A stretch of 64,000 nucleotides of DNA from Nostoc sp. MG11. GTDB lineage: Bacteria > Cyanobacteriota > Cyanobacteriia > Cyanobacteriales > Nostocaceae. The stretch's first letter is position 1, and each line of letters opens with the position of its first letter. Positions 45,037 through 53,216 of this stretch are shown in pieces. Both the position numbers and the translations under genes were made by a program. Below the pieces are notes generated by a model. The model saw nothing but the letters and a program-made list of their open reading frames with translations, did no database searches and was not told the DNA's origin. The stretch spans positions 1 through 64,000 of the forward strand of contig NZ_JACXXN010000017.1 in assembly GCF_014904695.1 (NCBI RefSeq), given 5' to 3'.

Positions 45037-46282
45037 CTAATTCTGGAGTACGCCCTTTCAAGCCAATCATCAATTTGAGCATAAACACTTTTAGCACAGG
45101 TACTCGCCGCAAAAACCATAAACCCAGGCGACGAACTACTACCAAAGGTAGAAAGTTATTGGAAAACATCCGATCTAACAAATCGGTGAATCCTAAAATT
45201 GTTAAGTTCTCCAACTTACGCCAACGTTCATAGCGTTTGAGGACTTTAATATTGCCAATATCTTCGCCCGTATTGTGTGCTGCTTGGATGATTTGTGCCA
45301 AAGCAGCAGCATCCCGAATACCCAAATTTAAACCTTGTCCGCCGACAGGATGGCAATTATGTGCCGCATCACCAATTAATGCTAATCGAGGAAGGGCATA
45401 GCGATCGCTTTGCATAAGTTGCACTTGAAAAATAAAGCGATCGCCCAGTAATTCCAACTTCCCCATCTGATCGCCATAACGGCGGCTTAATTCTACCAAA
45501 AATTGCTCATCATTTAATCCACATAAAGCTTGTGCTTCTGCGTGGGGGGCTGTCCACACAATGCGGCAGCGGTTCCCTGGTAAAGGTAAAATGGCAAACG
45601 GCCCACTAGTCCAAAATCTTTCGTAAGCAGTGTTGTTGTGGGGTTTTTCTGGTTTAACAAATGCTACGATGCAAGACTGCCAATATTTCCAGCCATGTGT
45701 TTTAATACCAGCAGCTTGGCGAATAGGCGATCGCGCTCCATCTGCTGCTATAAGTAATTTACTCTTAACTGTTTGTAACTGCTCAACAATTTTGATATTT
45801 ATCGTTACTATGTCCTTCTGGTAATGCGTATTCACCACCTCAGCCGGACATAGATAAGTCACATTTGAACAACTTTGCACAAATTCTTGTAACGGCTGCA
45901 ATAGCGCTTGGTGTTCCGCCACATAACCTAACTCTGATGTACCTATATCCGCTGTGGCAAATTCCACTACCTCAGAATAATCGGCATCAGAAAGGCGGAC
46001 ATGGCAGTATTTGGCGATTTGAGGCAGCATTTTATCCCAAACGCCAATTCCCTGGTAAATTAGCGACGAAAGCATGTGAACTGCGTAGGCTTGCCCTTTG
46101 GCTACGGCTGCTGATGCCACTTTCGCCTCAATCAGCAGTACACTCAAGCCAGAATCTTTTAAGGCAGCAGCTAGGGTTAACCCAATAATCCCACCGCCAA
46201 CAATTACCAAATCATATTCATATCCCCGCAAGTCTTGCGGTGTTTGTTGCGGGGAAATTTGCTCAAGCTGCGATCGCGCCAT
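45017..46282 (-). CDS. UbiH/VisC-type FAD-dependent hydroxylase
   Basis: The 421-aa flavoprotein has the Rossmann motif VIVGGGIIGLTLAAALKDSG, the DG motif AADGARSPIRQAAG and the GD motif ALIGDAAHNCHPVGGQGLNL, the three class A flavin monooxygenase signatures. Family members hydroxylate aromatic rings, for instance in quinone biosynthesis, using NAD(P)H and oxygen; the substrate here is open. The last residues (KRRYM) are encoded by an interspersed palindrome, so the native C-terminus was replaced or trimmed. ATG 46282 overlaps a HIP1 site. Upstream lies a dense repeat cluster. Confidence 0.88.
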   Translation of the reverse strand: MARSQLEQISPQQTPQDLRGYEYDLVIVGGGIIGLTLAAALKDSGLSVLLIEAKVASAAVAKGQAYAVHMLSSLIYQGIGVWDKMLPQIAKYCHVRLSDADYSEVVEFATADIGTSELGYVAEHQALLQPLQEFVQSCSNVTYLCPAEVVNTHYQKDIVTINIKIVEQLQTVKSKLLIAADGARSPIRQAAGIKTHGWKYWQSCIVAFVKPEKPHNNTAYERFWTSGPFAILPLPGNRCRIVWTAPHAEAQALCGLNDEQFLVELSRRYGDQMGKLELLGDRFIFQVQLMQSDRYALPRLALIGDAAHNCHPVGGQGLNLGIRDAAALAQIIQAAHNTGEDIGNIKVLKRYERWRKLENLTILGFTDLLDRMFSNNFLPLVVVRRLGLWFLRRVPVLKVFMLKLMIGLKGRTPELAKRRYM

Positions 46283-46858
46283 TGTAAAGATAAATTACAG
46301 CATCTTAACTATTATTTTTACGCGATCGCGCCTCCTTGAGCAAGCTGGAAAGCTAAACAATAGATTATGAATTCTAGTTCGTAGTGAGCGATTCATCGCT
46401 CAAAACAAAGATTATCAGGACTAAAGTCCTTACCCTTCTCCTAACGGAGACGCTGCGCGTAGCTTGCTTAAGCGTAGGGGTACGGGTGACGCTCCTCTCT
46501 TGGAAAGTTCTGATCGCCGTTCAACGGCGCTCAGACTTTCCGCTACGTCGCTCTAAGCGTAGCCATGCCGCAGGCTTTACGCTACGCTATCGTTAGTCGC
46601 TCATGGGGAGCCACTGCGTTGGGCGGGTTCTCCGACTTGTTCGCTCTTAGCGTTCCCGTAGGGTAGCAAGTGGCGTGGAAACCCCCAGACGCTCGATGAC
46701 TCGCTACCGCTTCTCTACGAGACGCTGCGCGAACGCTATCGCCCTACAGCCCTTTGGGCATCCTACGGCGGGCGTCTCCCCTTCTCTACGAGACGCTACG
46801 CGAAGAGAGAAGACCGCGCTAACTCACTACAAACTTTAATTGATTTACACATCTCTGA
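46283..46858. other. Dense cluster of interspersed repeats
   Basis: From about 46400 to 46820 several Nostoc-type elements lie end to end: GGAGACGCTGCGCGTAGC, GAAAGTTCTGATCGCC...GACTTTCCGCT, GGAGCCACTGCGTTGGGCGG to AAGTGGCGTGG, and CTTCTCTACGAGACGCTGCG twice. GC content is clearly higher than in the flanks. No coding frame is supported. Confidence 0.6.
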
Positions 46859-47617
46859 CTACACAATACTTAGAGCCATAAGATTTTCTGCCATTTCAAA
46901 GTTAGATGTTACATTTTGCACATCATCTAAGCTTTCTAAAGTATCAATTAACTTGAGAAGCGATCGCGCCTGATCTGGATCAGTGACTTCCACATGATTA
47001 CTGGGAATCCAGCGCAATTCAGCATCAGTCACCTTAAAGCCTTTATCTTTCAACGTCTGGTTGAGTATTTCTAAATTTGCTATCTCAGTCAACACCTCAG
47101 CAGTTTCATCTTCAGTCATCTCATAAAACTCAGCACCGCCTTCAAGGGATGCTTCTAAAAGCTGTTCCTCATCAATCACTTTTTCCAGTACACAAACGCC
47201 TTTTTGGTCAAACATCCAACTAACACAACCTGTTTCACCAAGATTCCCGCCGTTTTTACTAAAAGCTGCACGCAAGTCAGCAGCAGTACGATTGCGATTA
47301 TCCGTGAGGGCTTCAATTAAAATCGCTACACCACCAGGGCCGTAACCTTCGTAGCGAATAGCTTCGAGACTAGAGTTCTCACCGCCAAAAGTACCTGCAC
47401 CTTTAGCGATCGCCCGTTCAATATTATCATTAGGGATACTTGCGGCTTTTGCCTTGTCAATTGCCGTACGAAGTTGAAAATTAAGCGCTGGATCTGGTAC
47501 GCCGCTTCTCGCCGCAACGATAATTGCGCGAGACAACTGGGTGAAGGTTTTTCCCCTTTTTGCGTCTACTACCGCCTTCTGGCGCTTAATATTTGCCCAT
47601 TTACTATGTCCTGCCAT
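46859..47617 (-). CDS. yebC: YebC/PmpR-family protein
   Basis: The 252-aa protein begins [20 protein letters not shown], the invariant start of the family. It continues with [55 protein letters not shown] and [10 protein letters not shown], all hallmarks. Family members were described as transcriptional regulators; recent work on relatives (including mitochondrial TACO1) supports a role in translation through difficult sequences such as proline runs. Length is normal. It is preceded by a weak hairpin (47645-47668) and reads alone. Confidence 0.95.
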   Translation of the reverse strand: MAGHSKWANIKRQKAVVDAKRGKTFTQLSRAIIVAARSGVPDPALNFQLRTAIDKAKAASIPNDNIERAIAKGAGTFGGENSSLEAIRYEGYGPGGVAILIEALTDNRNRTAADLRAAFSKNGGNLGETGCVSWMFDQKGVCVLEKVIDEEQLLEASLEGGAEFYEMTEDETAEVLTEIANLEILNQTLKDKGFKVTDAELRWIPSNHVEVTDPDQARSLLKLIDTLESLDDVQNVTSNFEMAENLMALSIV

Positions 47618-47695
47618 AATCTGAAATTATCAAAACTCTATCCAAAGCTAGGATATACTTAGCTTTTATTTAGATGCAAAAGCGTACTAGTTCAA

Positions 47696-48051
47696 TTGTA
47701 GATATTCGCTTGCAAAAACTCTGACTCTTGCTCACTGAATTACTCCGCACTTAGGAACAGTTTCGGCAAGTTGCGAAGAAATTAACTCGTGATGTCAATG
47801 GTGATGTGCAGATAGATTGGGGAAGGGAAAATTTACAGTGTTCACCTGGTTGCCGTTTATGTGGAGTGGTGGCGGCGATTTGGTGAGTGGGAATCAAGGG
47901 GCAATCGCGTCCTATTTTTCCTGGTTACAATCGGATTTCGGATAGTTTAGGTCGAGCAATAGAATCTGTATTGTTGGGTAAAAATTCACCCTCAGACGCA
48001 TTACAAGCAACCCAGCAGCGCTTAAATTTGATTTTCAAAGATTATCCCTGA
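47696..48051 (+). pseudogene. Decayed 3' part of an ABC-transporter solute-binding protein gene
   Basis: Pieces in different frames read like one sugar-type binding protein: EQFRQVAKKLTRDVNGDVQI, then FTWLPFMWSGGGDLVSG, then ISDSLGRAIESVLLGKNSPS, then DALQATQQRLNLIFKDYP with the stop at 48049-48051. At least one stop (after LLRT) and two frameshifts separate them. The 5' two thirds are missing. Its 3' end overlaps the 3' end of the convergent Uma2 gene by 10 bp. Confidence 0.65.
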
Positions 48052-48683
48052 AATTGGGTTAATAACCAAGCACCAACTTGACTTTGATTCATCTGACGAG
48101 TCCGCCGCAATGCATCATTTAGTAGGGAAATTGCCAATCCAGGCAATACCTGAGATTCAGTAATCCGCCTACTACCTTGATTTTCTATAGCAAAAGCAAT
48201 AACTTGCACATTCTGGACATCTACAATCCAGTATTCTTGCACTCCTAAATCCTCATACATTAACCGTTTCTCGCCTTTATCATCAGCCAGTGAAGTGTTA
48301 GCAATTTCAATAACTAAAGTTGGGGGTGGATAGATGTCTAAGTTAATAATAGAAGTGCCATAGGGAATAACATCAGCATTCTCGCCAATGTAGTAAGAGA
48401 CATCAGGTTGAGCTTCATTAACGTTTGTTTTTCGGTAGGTGCAGTTATCCTTGCCATTTAAAGCAATGCCTTTGATGCTGGCAATTAGATAAACTGCATA
48501 CATAATAATTCCGTGGTCGCTAGCATGATCATTTCCTACTGGTGGCATTTCAACCCTCATGTGTCCATTGTGGTAGTAGCACTTGGCTTTTTCGTAGGCA
48601 GGATTTTCGACTGCTTGGATATATTCATCCCAACTAGCTACTGCCCAGCTATCAGTTGGTAATTTTGTTTGGACTTCGCTCAT
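48042..48683 (-). CDS. Uma2 family putative endonuclease (DUF820)
   Basis: The 213-aa protein has the DUF820 core: AKCYYHNGHMRVEMPPVGND, a variable region, then YPPPTLVIEIANTSLADDKG, KRLMYEDLGVQEYWIVDVQN and VIAFAIENQGSRRI. The PD-(D/E)xK-like catalytic elements (DVSYY and EI.NTS) are in place. It differs from the Uma2 protein at 33263 and belongs to another subgroup. It converges on the binding-protein pseudogene. Function in the cell is unsettled. Confidence 0.85.
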   Translation of the reverse strand: MSEVQTKLPTDSWAVASWDEYIQAVENPAYEKAKCYYHNGHMRVEMPPVGNDHASDHGIIMYAVYLIASIKGIALNGKDNCTYRKTNVNEAQPDVSYYIGENADVIPYGTSIINLDIYPPPTLVIEIANTSLADDKGEKRLMYEDLGVQEYWIVDVQNVQVIAFAIENQGSRRITESQVLPGLAISLLNDALRRTRQMNQSQVGAWLLTQFQG

Positions 48684-49059
48684 AAATTACCTCTAATAAT
48701 TATGATTATTTTAGCTGGAAACTCTCCACAATATCCTTTCTACAGGTTTACTGCCCAGGGTTGCCTTCTTTGAAGTTTGCTTGGAGGGAAACCCACAAGA
48801 GCAACTTCTCTCCGCAGAACTTTTCGCTGATTGCAATTTTTAATTAATAATTTTTAATTGGAGCGAAGCGACTTGACCCCTCAAGAACCTACGCTATTCT
48901 TGAACACGTTACTAAAACCCTATCGTAGCAAGGATTAAATCTAGATATTATCTCAATAGAAAAATTATTGTGAAAGTGCGATCGCCTACGGCGGGGCGTA
49001 GCCCATCGCAAACTCATTCTTCCTGTTAAACTTTACATTGTATTTTTAGGAAACCATAT
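48684..49059. other. Intergenic region with repeats
   Basis: Holds a GAAGTTTGCTTGGAGGGAAA...GAACTTTTCGCTG element (about 48776-48835) and the HIP1-containing element at 48977-49010, plus an AT-rich palindrome (TTTTTAATTAATAATTTTTAA). A promoter for the catalase-like gene should lie near its right end. Confidence 0.5.
48977..49010. repeat. HIP1-containing palindromic repeat, second copy
   Basis: Near-identical to 1373-1406 (TGCGATCGCCTACGGCGG ... GTAGCCCATCGCA), 50 bp before the start of the catalase-like gene. Confidence 0.7.
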
Positions 49060-50046
49060 ATGACTAACCCACAGGAACAAGCCATTATCAACGCAATTTT
49101 GGCAGATAGTTTAGCAAAGCAAGAAGAGAAAGGGCCCGATCTCCGACAACTTCACCCTAAAAGTCACGGCTTGGTTTGGGGAGAATTTATTATTGAAGAA
49201 AATCTTCCTGATACATTGCAAATTGGTGTTTTCAAAACTGTACGAAGTTATCCTGTTTGGATTCGTTTTTCTAATGGCGGTGGCTTGGAAGAAAGAGGAA
49301 AATTCAAGTCTGATAAACAGCCTGATGTCCGTGGTATGGCAATTAAGCTAATGAATGTCGAAGGTGAAAAAGTTCTGGATGATGAAGAAAAAACCCAGGA
49401 TTTTGTGCTTGTCAATAGTTTCATCTTTTTTCTGCGTGATCTGCAAGGTTATGTTAACCTCGCCAAGTTACAAAAGGGAGAACTCGATCCAGCTTCGATG
49501 TCATACGAGCTTGGCTTATTGGCAAAGATGAGCGCACAGCAAGTTTCTAGTCCTTTGAGTATCCAGTATGGAAGTACAACCTCCTATCAACTAGGAAACC
49601 AAGCAATCAAGTTTTGTGTACGCCCCCATTCTGACAACGAGATTTCTCCCTCGTCCGCTGACTCAGAAAACTATCTGCGGGAAGCAATAGTTAAACATCT
49701 TACAACTGAAGGCAAGGATGCTTATTTTGACTTCCTGATTCAGATGTATGTAAATGATGAGAAAACTCCCATTGAAGACTCGACAATTGAGTGGCAACAG
49801 ACAGACTCGCCGTTTGTTAAAGTGGCAACAATTAAGATTCCTAGTCAAGTGTTTGATACTGAGGAACGCAAAAGATTAGATGAGGGTTTATCATTTACAC
49901 CTTGGCATACATTGCCTGAACATCAGCCACTCGGTGCAGTGAATTTAGCTCGTAAGAAGATTTACCAAGAAGCGACTCGGAATCGCCGTGAGCATATTCA
50001 GCAACGTCTGAGAGAACCTCAGCCCTATGGTCAAAATAATTCGTAA
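49060..50046 (+). CDS. Catalase-superfamily haem protein (minimal catalase-like)
   Basis: The 328-aa protein is shorter than classical catalases (about 480 aa or more). It keeps HPKSHGLVWGEFIIEENLPD with the distal-His region, YPVWIRFSNGGG, QPDVRGMAIKLMNV and DFVLVNSFIFFLRD, followed by FTPWHTLPEHQPLGAVNLAR, whose LPEHQPLGAVNLAR end matches the catalase C-terminal core. Relatives include catalase-like proteins and the allene-oxide-synthase-like domains fused to lipoxygenases, so peroxide or lipid hydroperoxide is a likely substrate. The proximal Tyr ligand cannot be placed with certainty. ATG 49060 follows AGGAAACC. No partner gene is adjacent. Confidence 0.8.
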   Translation: MTNPQEQAIINAILADSLAKQEEKGPDLRQLHPKSHGLVWGEFIIEENLPDTLQIGVFKTVRSYPVWIRFSNGGGLEERGKFKSDKQPDVRGMAIKLMNVEGEKVLDDEEKTQDFVLVNSFIFFLRDLQGYVNLAKLQKGELDPASMSYELGLLAKMSAQQVSSPLSIQYGSTTSYQLGNQAIKFCVRPHSDNEISPSSADSENYLREAIVKHLTTEGKDAYFDFLIQMYVNDEKTPIEDSTIEWQQTDSPFVKVATIKIPSQVFDTEERKRLDEGLSFTPWHTLPEHQPLGAVNLARKKIYQEATRNRREHIQQRLREPQPYGQNNS

Positions 50047-50106
50047 TTTAGGGTACGTTAGTGGGAGGCTTGCGACAATAGACTAGACTAAGCCAAATAT
50101 AGCTAA

Positions 50107-50280
50107 TAGACCTCTTGCATGAATCAGATTATGAACTCCAAATAGATAAATTTCTCGTTACTCTCTGCGCCTCTGTCTTGAAAAGTTTCCTACGGCGGGA
50201 AACCCGCCTACAGAACTTTTCGCTGCGCCTCTGCGTGAACCTTAAAATTCTTATTTTCAGATATTCGTGCAAGAGGTCTA
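50107..50280. mobile_element. MITE-like element with TAGACCTCTTGCA ends
   Basis: Perfect 13-bp terminal inverted repeats, TAGACCTCTTGCA (50107-50119) and TGCAAGAGGTCTA (50268-50280), enclose 148 bp. The interior carries another hairpin repeat (CTTGAAAAGTTTCC...GAACTTTTCGCTG) flanked by CTCTGCGCCTCTG tracts. It is a different family from the AGGACTTACGC elements. Confidence 0.75.
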
Positions 50281-50331
50281 ATGCACTCTTCCCTTGTATA
50301 TTATTCATGCACCTCAAATAGATTCTCAGCT

Positions 50332-51012
50332 ATGAAAATCGGTATTATCGGTAGTGGTAATATGGGGCGATCGCTCGGTATTCTCTGGGCTGAACAAGGA
50401 CATAATGTGTTTTTTGGTGCTCGCGATTTAGAGAAAGGTAAAGCTGTAGCTGAACTTGCCGGACATGGCACAAACGGCGGTACAAACGATGAGGCAGCCA
50501 TATTTGGAGATGTACTACTCTACAGTGTTCGAGGCGTGAATCCGGTTGAAGTCTTCTCCTCAACAGAAGTGTTGTCAGGAAAGATCCTTATTGACTGCAA
50601 TAACTTTGATATTCCAGAAGGATTTGCCTTTTCACCAATTGTGCAATCCCTGGCGGAGAAACTAGCAGCAGAAGTTCCTAATGCTCTTGTCGTCAAAGCC
50701 TTCAATACAATGGCACAGGAAGTTTTTGAACTTGCACCCACACCCCTCAAAGACTATGAAGTTTCTGTGTTTGTTGCGGGAGATGATGCTCAAGCAAGGC
50801 AAGTGGTGATGTCTTTAGCCAAAGATATTGGCTTTGCCCCTGTAGACTGTGGCGCGTTACGTAATGCCCGCATGATTGAGGGAGTTGGGGACTTTATCCG
50901 GTTTCTACTCATCAGTCAGCTTCAAAATCCCCATGCCACAATTTCGGTTAAGATTCTCCCACAAGCCCAGCAACAGCGACTTGGTAGACGGCAGACTTCT
51001 AATCTTCATTGA
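50332..51012 (+). CDS. NADPH-dependent F420 reductase-like oxidoreductase
   Basis: The ATG at 50332 starts MKIGIIGSGNMGRSLGILWA, a Rossmann dinucleotide motif right at the N-terminus; an upstream ATG at 50281 lies at the edge of the MITE and is not used here. The 226-aa protein continues with VLLYSVRGVNPVEV, ILIDCNNFD, NALVVKAFNTMAQEVFE and VFVAGDDAQARQVVMSL, the pattern of the F420-dependent NADP reductase/FNO-like family. Cyanobacterial members probably use NADP(H) with another partner. Substrate unknown. The MITE lies directly upstream and may contribute promoter sequence. Confidence 0.85.
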   Translation: MKIGIIGSGNMGRSLGILWAEQGHNVFFGARDLEKGKAVAELAGHGTNGGTNDEAAIFGDVLLYSVRGVNPVEVFSSTEVLSGKILIDCNNFDIPEGFAFSPIVQSLAEKLAAEVPNALVVKAFNTMAQEVFELAPTPLKDYEVSVFVAGDDAQARQVVMSLAKDIGFAPVDCGALRNARMIEGVGDFIRFLLISQLQNPHATISVKILPQAQQQRLGRRQTSNLH

Positions 51013-51120
51013 ATCCAACCTGGTAATTCGAGTAGACGTTTTGAAGAAACCTGATACAGGCTTTGGAACGTTGTTTGCAAAGCCTATATCAAGTTCCAGA
51101 TTGAATTGAGTTAGAAAAGT

Positions 51121-51825
51121 ATGTCAAATAAAATCATAGATTTCGATACCAATTCACCGATTGCGGCAGATGAATACGAGCAAATGGCACGTCTGGCACT
51201 TCCCGGCTATGAAGTGATGCATACTTTTGTGCTGGCTTGTTTGCGCTCCTGTTTATCAGAAACAGCAAATTTATTAGTTGTTGGTGCTGGTGGGGGAATG
51301 GAGTTAGTTCGCTTGGGGCAAAGTAATCCCCAGTGGCAATTTTTGGGTGTTGATCCTTCAGCAAAGATGCTGGCGATCGCCCAACAAAAAATAACTCAAC
51401 ATCAACTATCTCAACGTATTAAAATCATTCAAGGATATGTTCAAGATTTACAAAATGATCCCGTATATGATGCAGCCACTAGCATTTTAGTCATGCATTT
51501 TATCCCAGGTGAAGATGCTAAACTTGCTTTCCTAAAAGGCATTGCTCAACGTTTAAAAACATCGGCACTGTTTATTTTAGTTGATGTTTTTGGTACAAAA
51601 GGAAGCCCTGAATTAGAGCAAACTATTGCTACACTTCAAGCCTATTGGCAAGAAACAGGATTGTCTGAGGATAAGCAGAAGCAACTCCTAGAAAACTTCA
51701 ACAGCAGAGTTTATCCACTCTCAGAAGCGAAAATTTTAGAACTACTCCAACAAGCAGGTTTTAACCACGCGATTCGCTTCTACACTGGGCTGTGGGTAGG
51801 TGGTTGGATGGCATTTAAAGGATAG
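51121..51825 (+). CDS. Class I SAM-dependent methyltransferase
   Basis: The 234-aa protein has SAM-binding motif I (NLLVVGAGGGMELVRLGQ), an acidic motif (FLGVDPSAKMLAIAQQKI) and motif IV/post-I region (DAATSILVMHFIPGEDAKLA). It resembles small-molecule methyltransferases of the Tam/UbiE-like group. It lies 108 bp after the oxidoreductase on the same strand, so a joint transcript is possible. Acceptor unknown. Confidence 0.88.
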   Translation: MSNKIIDFDTNSPIAADEYEQMARLALPGYEVMHTFVLACLRSCLSETANLLVVGAGGGMELVRLGQSNPQWQFLGVDPSAKMLAIAQQKITQHQLSQRIKIIQGYVQDLQNDPVYDAATSILVMHFIPGEDAKLAFLKGIAQRLKTSALFILVDVFGTKGSPELEQTIATLQAYWQETGLSEDKQKQLLENFNSRVYPLSEAKILELLQQAGFNHAIRFYTGLWVGGWMAFKG

Positions 51826-52075
51826 TTGAATGAAGACCATTGATTAGATGGAGACATAACAGCCCTCATAGTCCTTTACCCTTTCTGGCAGTGTTTCTGA
51901 AAGAGACTCTGAACTTTTCAAGCTAGACATCACCTCCAGCGGGCACTCTCATTCTTCAGAACCATAAATTTAATGTTGGGAGTCATCACTGTGGTCTATT
52001 TATCTGAAAACTGCTGTAATTTGCCTTCTAGATAAAAAAGATCTCAGCTTTGTGTTACATTCAGCCCAGAAGTTG

Positions 52076-52993
52076 TTACCTCATTAAATAATGGTATTGT
52101 CTTCTGGAGGCAAACTGTTTATATCCAGCGCCTTGAAAGGCGCGGATTATTGGTGCATTATTAATATCGGTATCAGAACGGATGCGTGCAGCACCGTTGG
52201 ACTTGAGTGTGAGTGTACCTTGAAGCAGCAAATCGTTGACGTAGCCTTTTCCGCGATGTTTTGGTACTACACCGATATACCCGATGATTGGCCCACCATC
52301 ATTCTCTGCTGGCAGAATCAAACCAACGAGAGACTGTTCATCAGTGTAAGCTAGTTGCCACCACGTAGGTTGATACTTCAAAGCTTTTAATAACTTGAAA
52401 CGTTCTCTTGCTTCTTGCTCTTGACCGAGTTTCGCTTGGTTGTGCAAAATTGAACGGTCTAAAGTCTGTGATGATACTTGGATGATAGCGTTAATAAAAG
52501 CATCCTCACCGACTTCATCAATAGAACGGAAAGTTAGTCGATTTAATGGCGCTATCTGAGTCTGAGTGTCTTTCCACTCAAAACGGATAGTTTCCCTTTC
52601 CAGAGAGAAGCCAAAGTGTTCAAAAAGCTCAATTCGTTTCTGTAGTGATGTAAAGTCTGAGGATGTACTATCGAGGTCATACTCTACGCTTTGAAGGTGC
52701 AACTGTACCAAGCTCTGTTGCAGGAGGTTTGTACCAACCTCAATATATTTCTGGCTCCAAGGTACTTCCAAGATATCAATAAGCATAGGCTTGTCAAGCG
52801 ATCGCAATGACCAGTAGACAATACGTCCGATGAACTTTCCTGCTTCCTCGGCGACAAAACACCACTCTGGGCGGACGTAGCCTAATTCCCACATATCTTT
52901 CAAATAAGTGAGAAAATGCTCGTTTAAATCTGCACGCTCGCTGAAACTAGCAAAGGTTTCCAGTTCTTCACGGCAAATAGGGCGAATATCCAT
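52076..52993 (-). CDS. Tandem-GNAT acetyltransferase
   Basis: The ATG at 52993 with GGAG about 10 bases upstream starts MDIRPICREELETFASFSER, a proper GNAT N-terminus; the longer frame to 53101 adds non-family residues. Product 305 aa. The first half (WCFVAEEAGKFIGRIVYWSL) is a weakly conserved GNAT-like domain. The second half holds the active CoA motif IGYIGVVPKHRGKGYVNDLL and ends NAPIIRAFQGAGYKQFASRR. Such two-domain proteins often have only one working CoA site. Substrate unknown. Confidence 0.85.
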   Translation of the reverse strand: MDIRPICREELETFASFSERADLNEHFLTYLKDMWELGYVRPEWCFVAEEAGKFIGRIVYWSLRSLDKPMLIDILEVPWSQKYIEVGTNLLQQSLVQLHLQSVEYDLDSTSSDFTSLQKRIELFEHFGFSLERETIRFEWKDTQTQIAPLNRLTFRSIDEVGEDAFINAIIQVSSQTLDRSILHNQAKLGQEQEARERFKLLKALKYQPTWWQLAYTDEQSLVGLILPAENDGGPIIGYIGVVPKHRGKGYVNDLLLQGTLTLKSNGAARIRSDTDINNAPIIRAFQGAGYKQFASRRQYHYLMR

Positions 52994-53216
52994 GATGAAT
53001 CTCCTAATTGTGTAGCGATAGTTGTTTGCTGTTTTAAAGTCATCATAGGTATCACCCCCTTGGTGGAAAAAATTATACTCATTGGCAGATTCTTCTACCA
53101 TGCCAAAAATTTTAACAAAATACGCAAAACAAAGCGTGCAACAAAATTGTAAGTTGCACGCTCAAAGTTATAAGTTCTTAATTTTGAATTTTCAATTCAG
53201 CACACAACTCAAAACT

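Noticed and set aside
50115-50321. Small frames inside the TAGACCTCTTGCA element
   Set aside because: They are coded by MITE and CTCTGCG repeat sequence.
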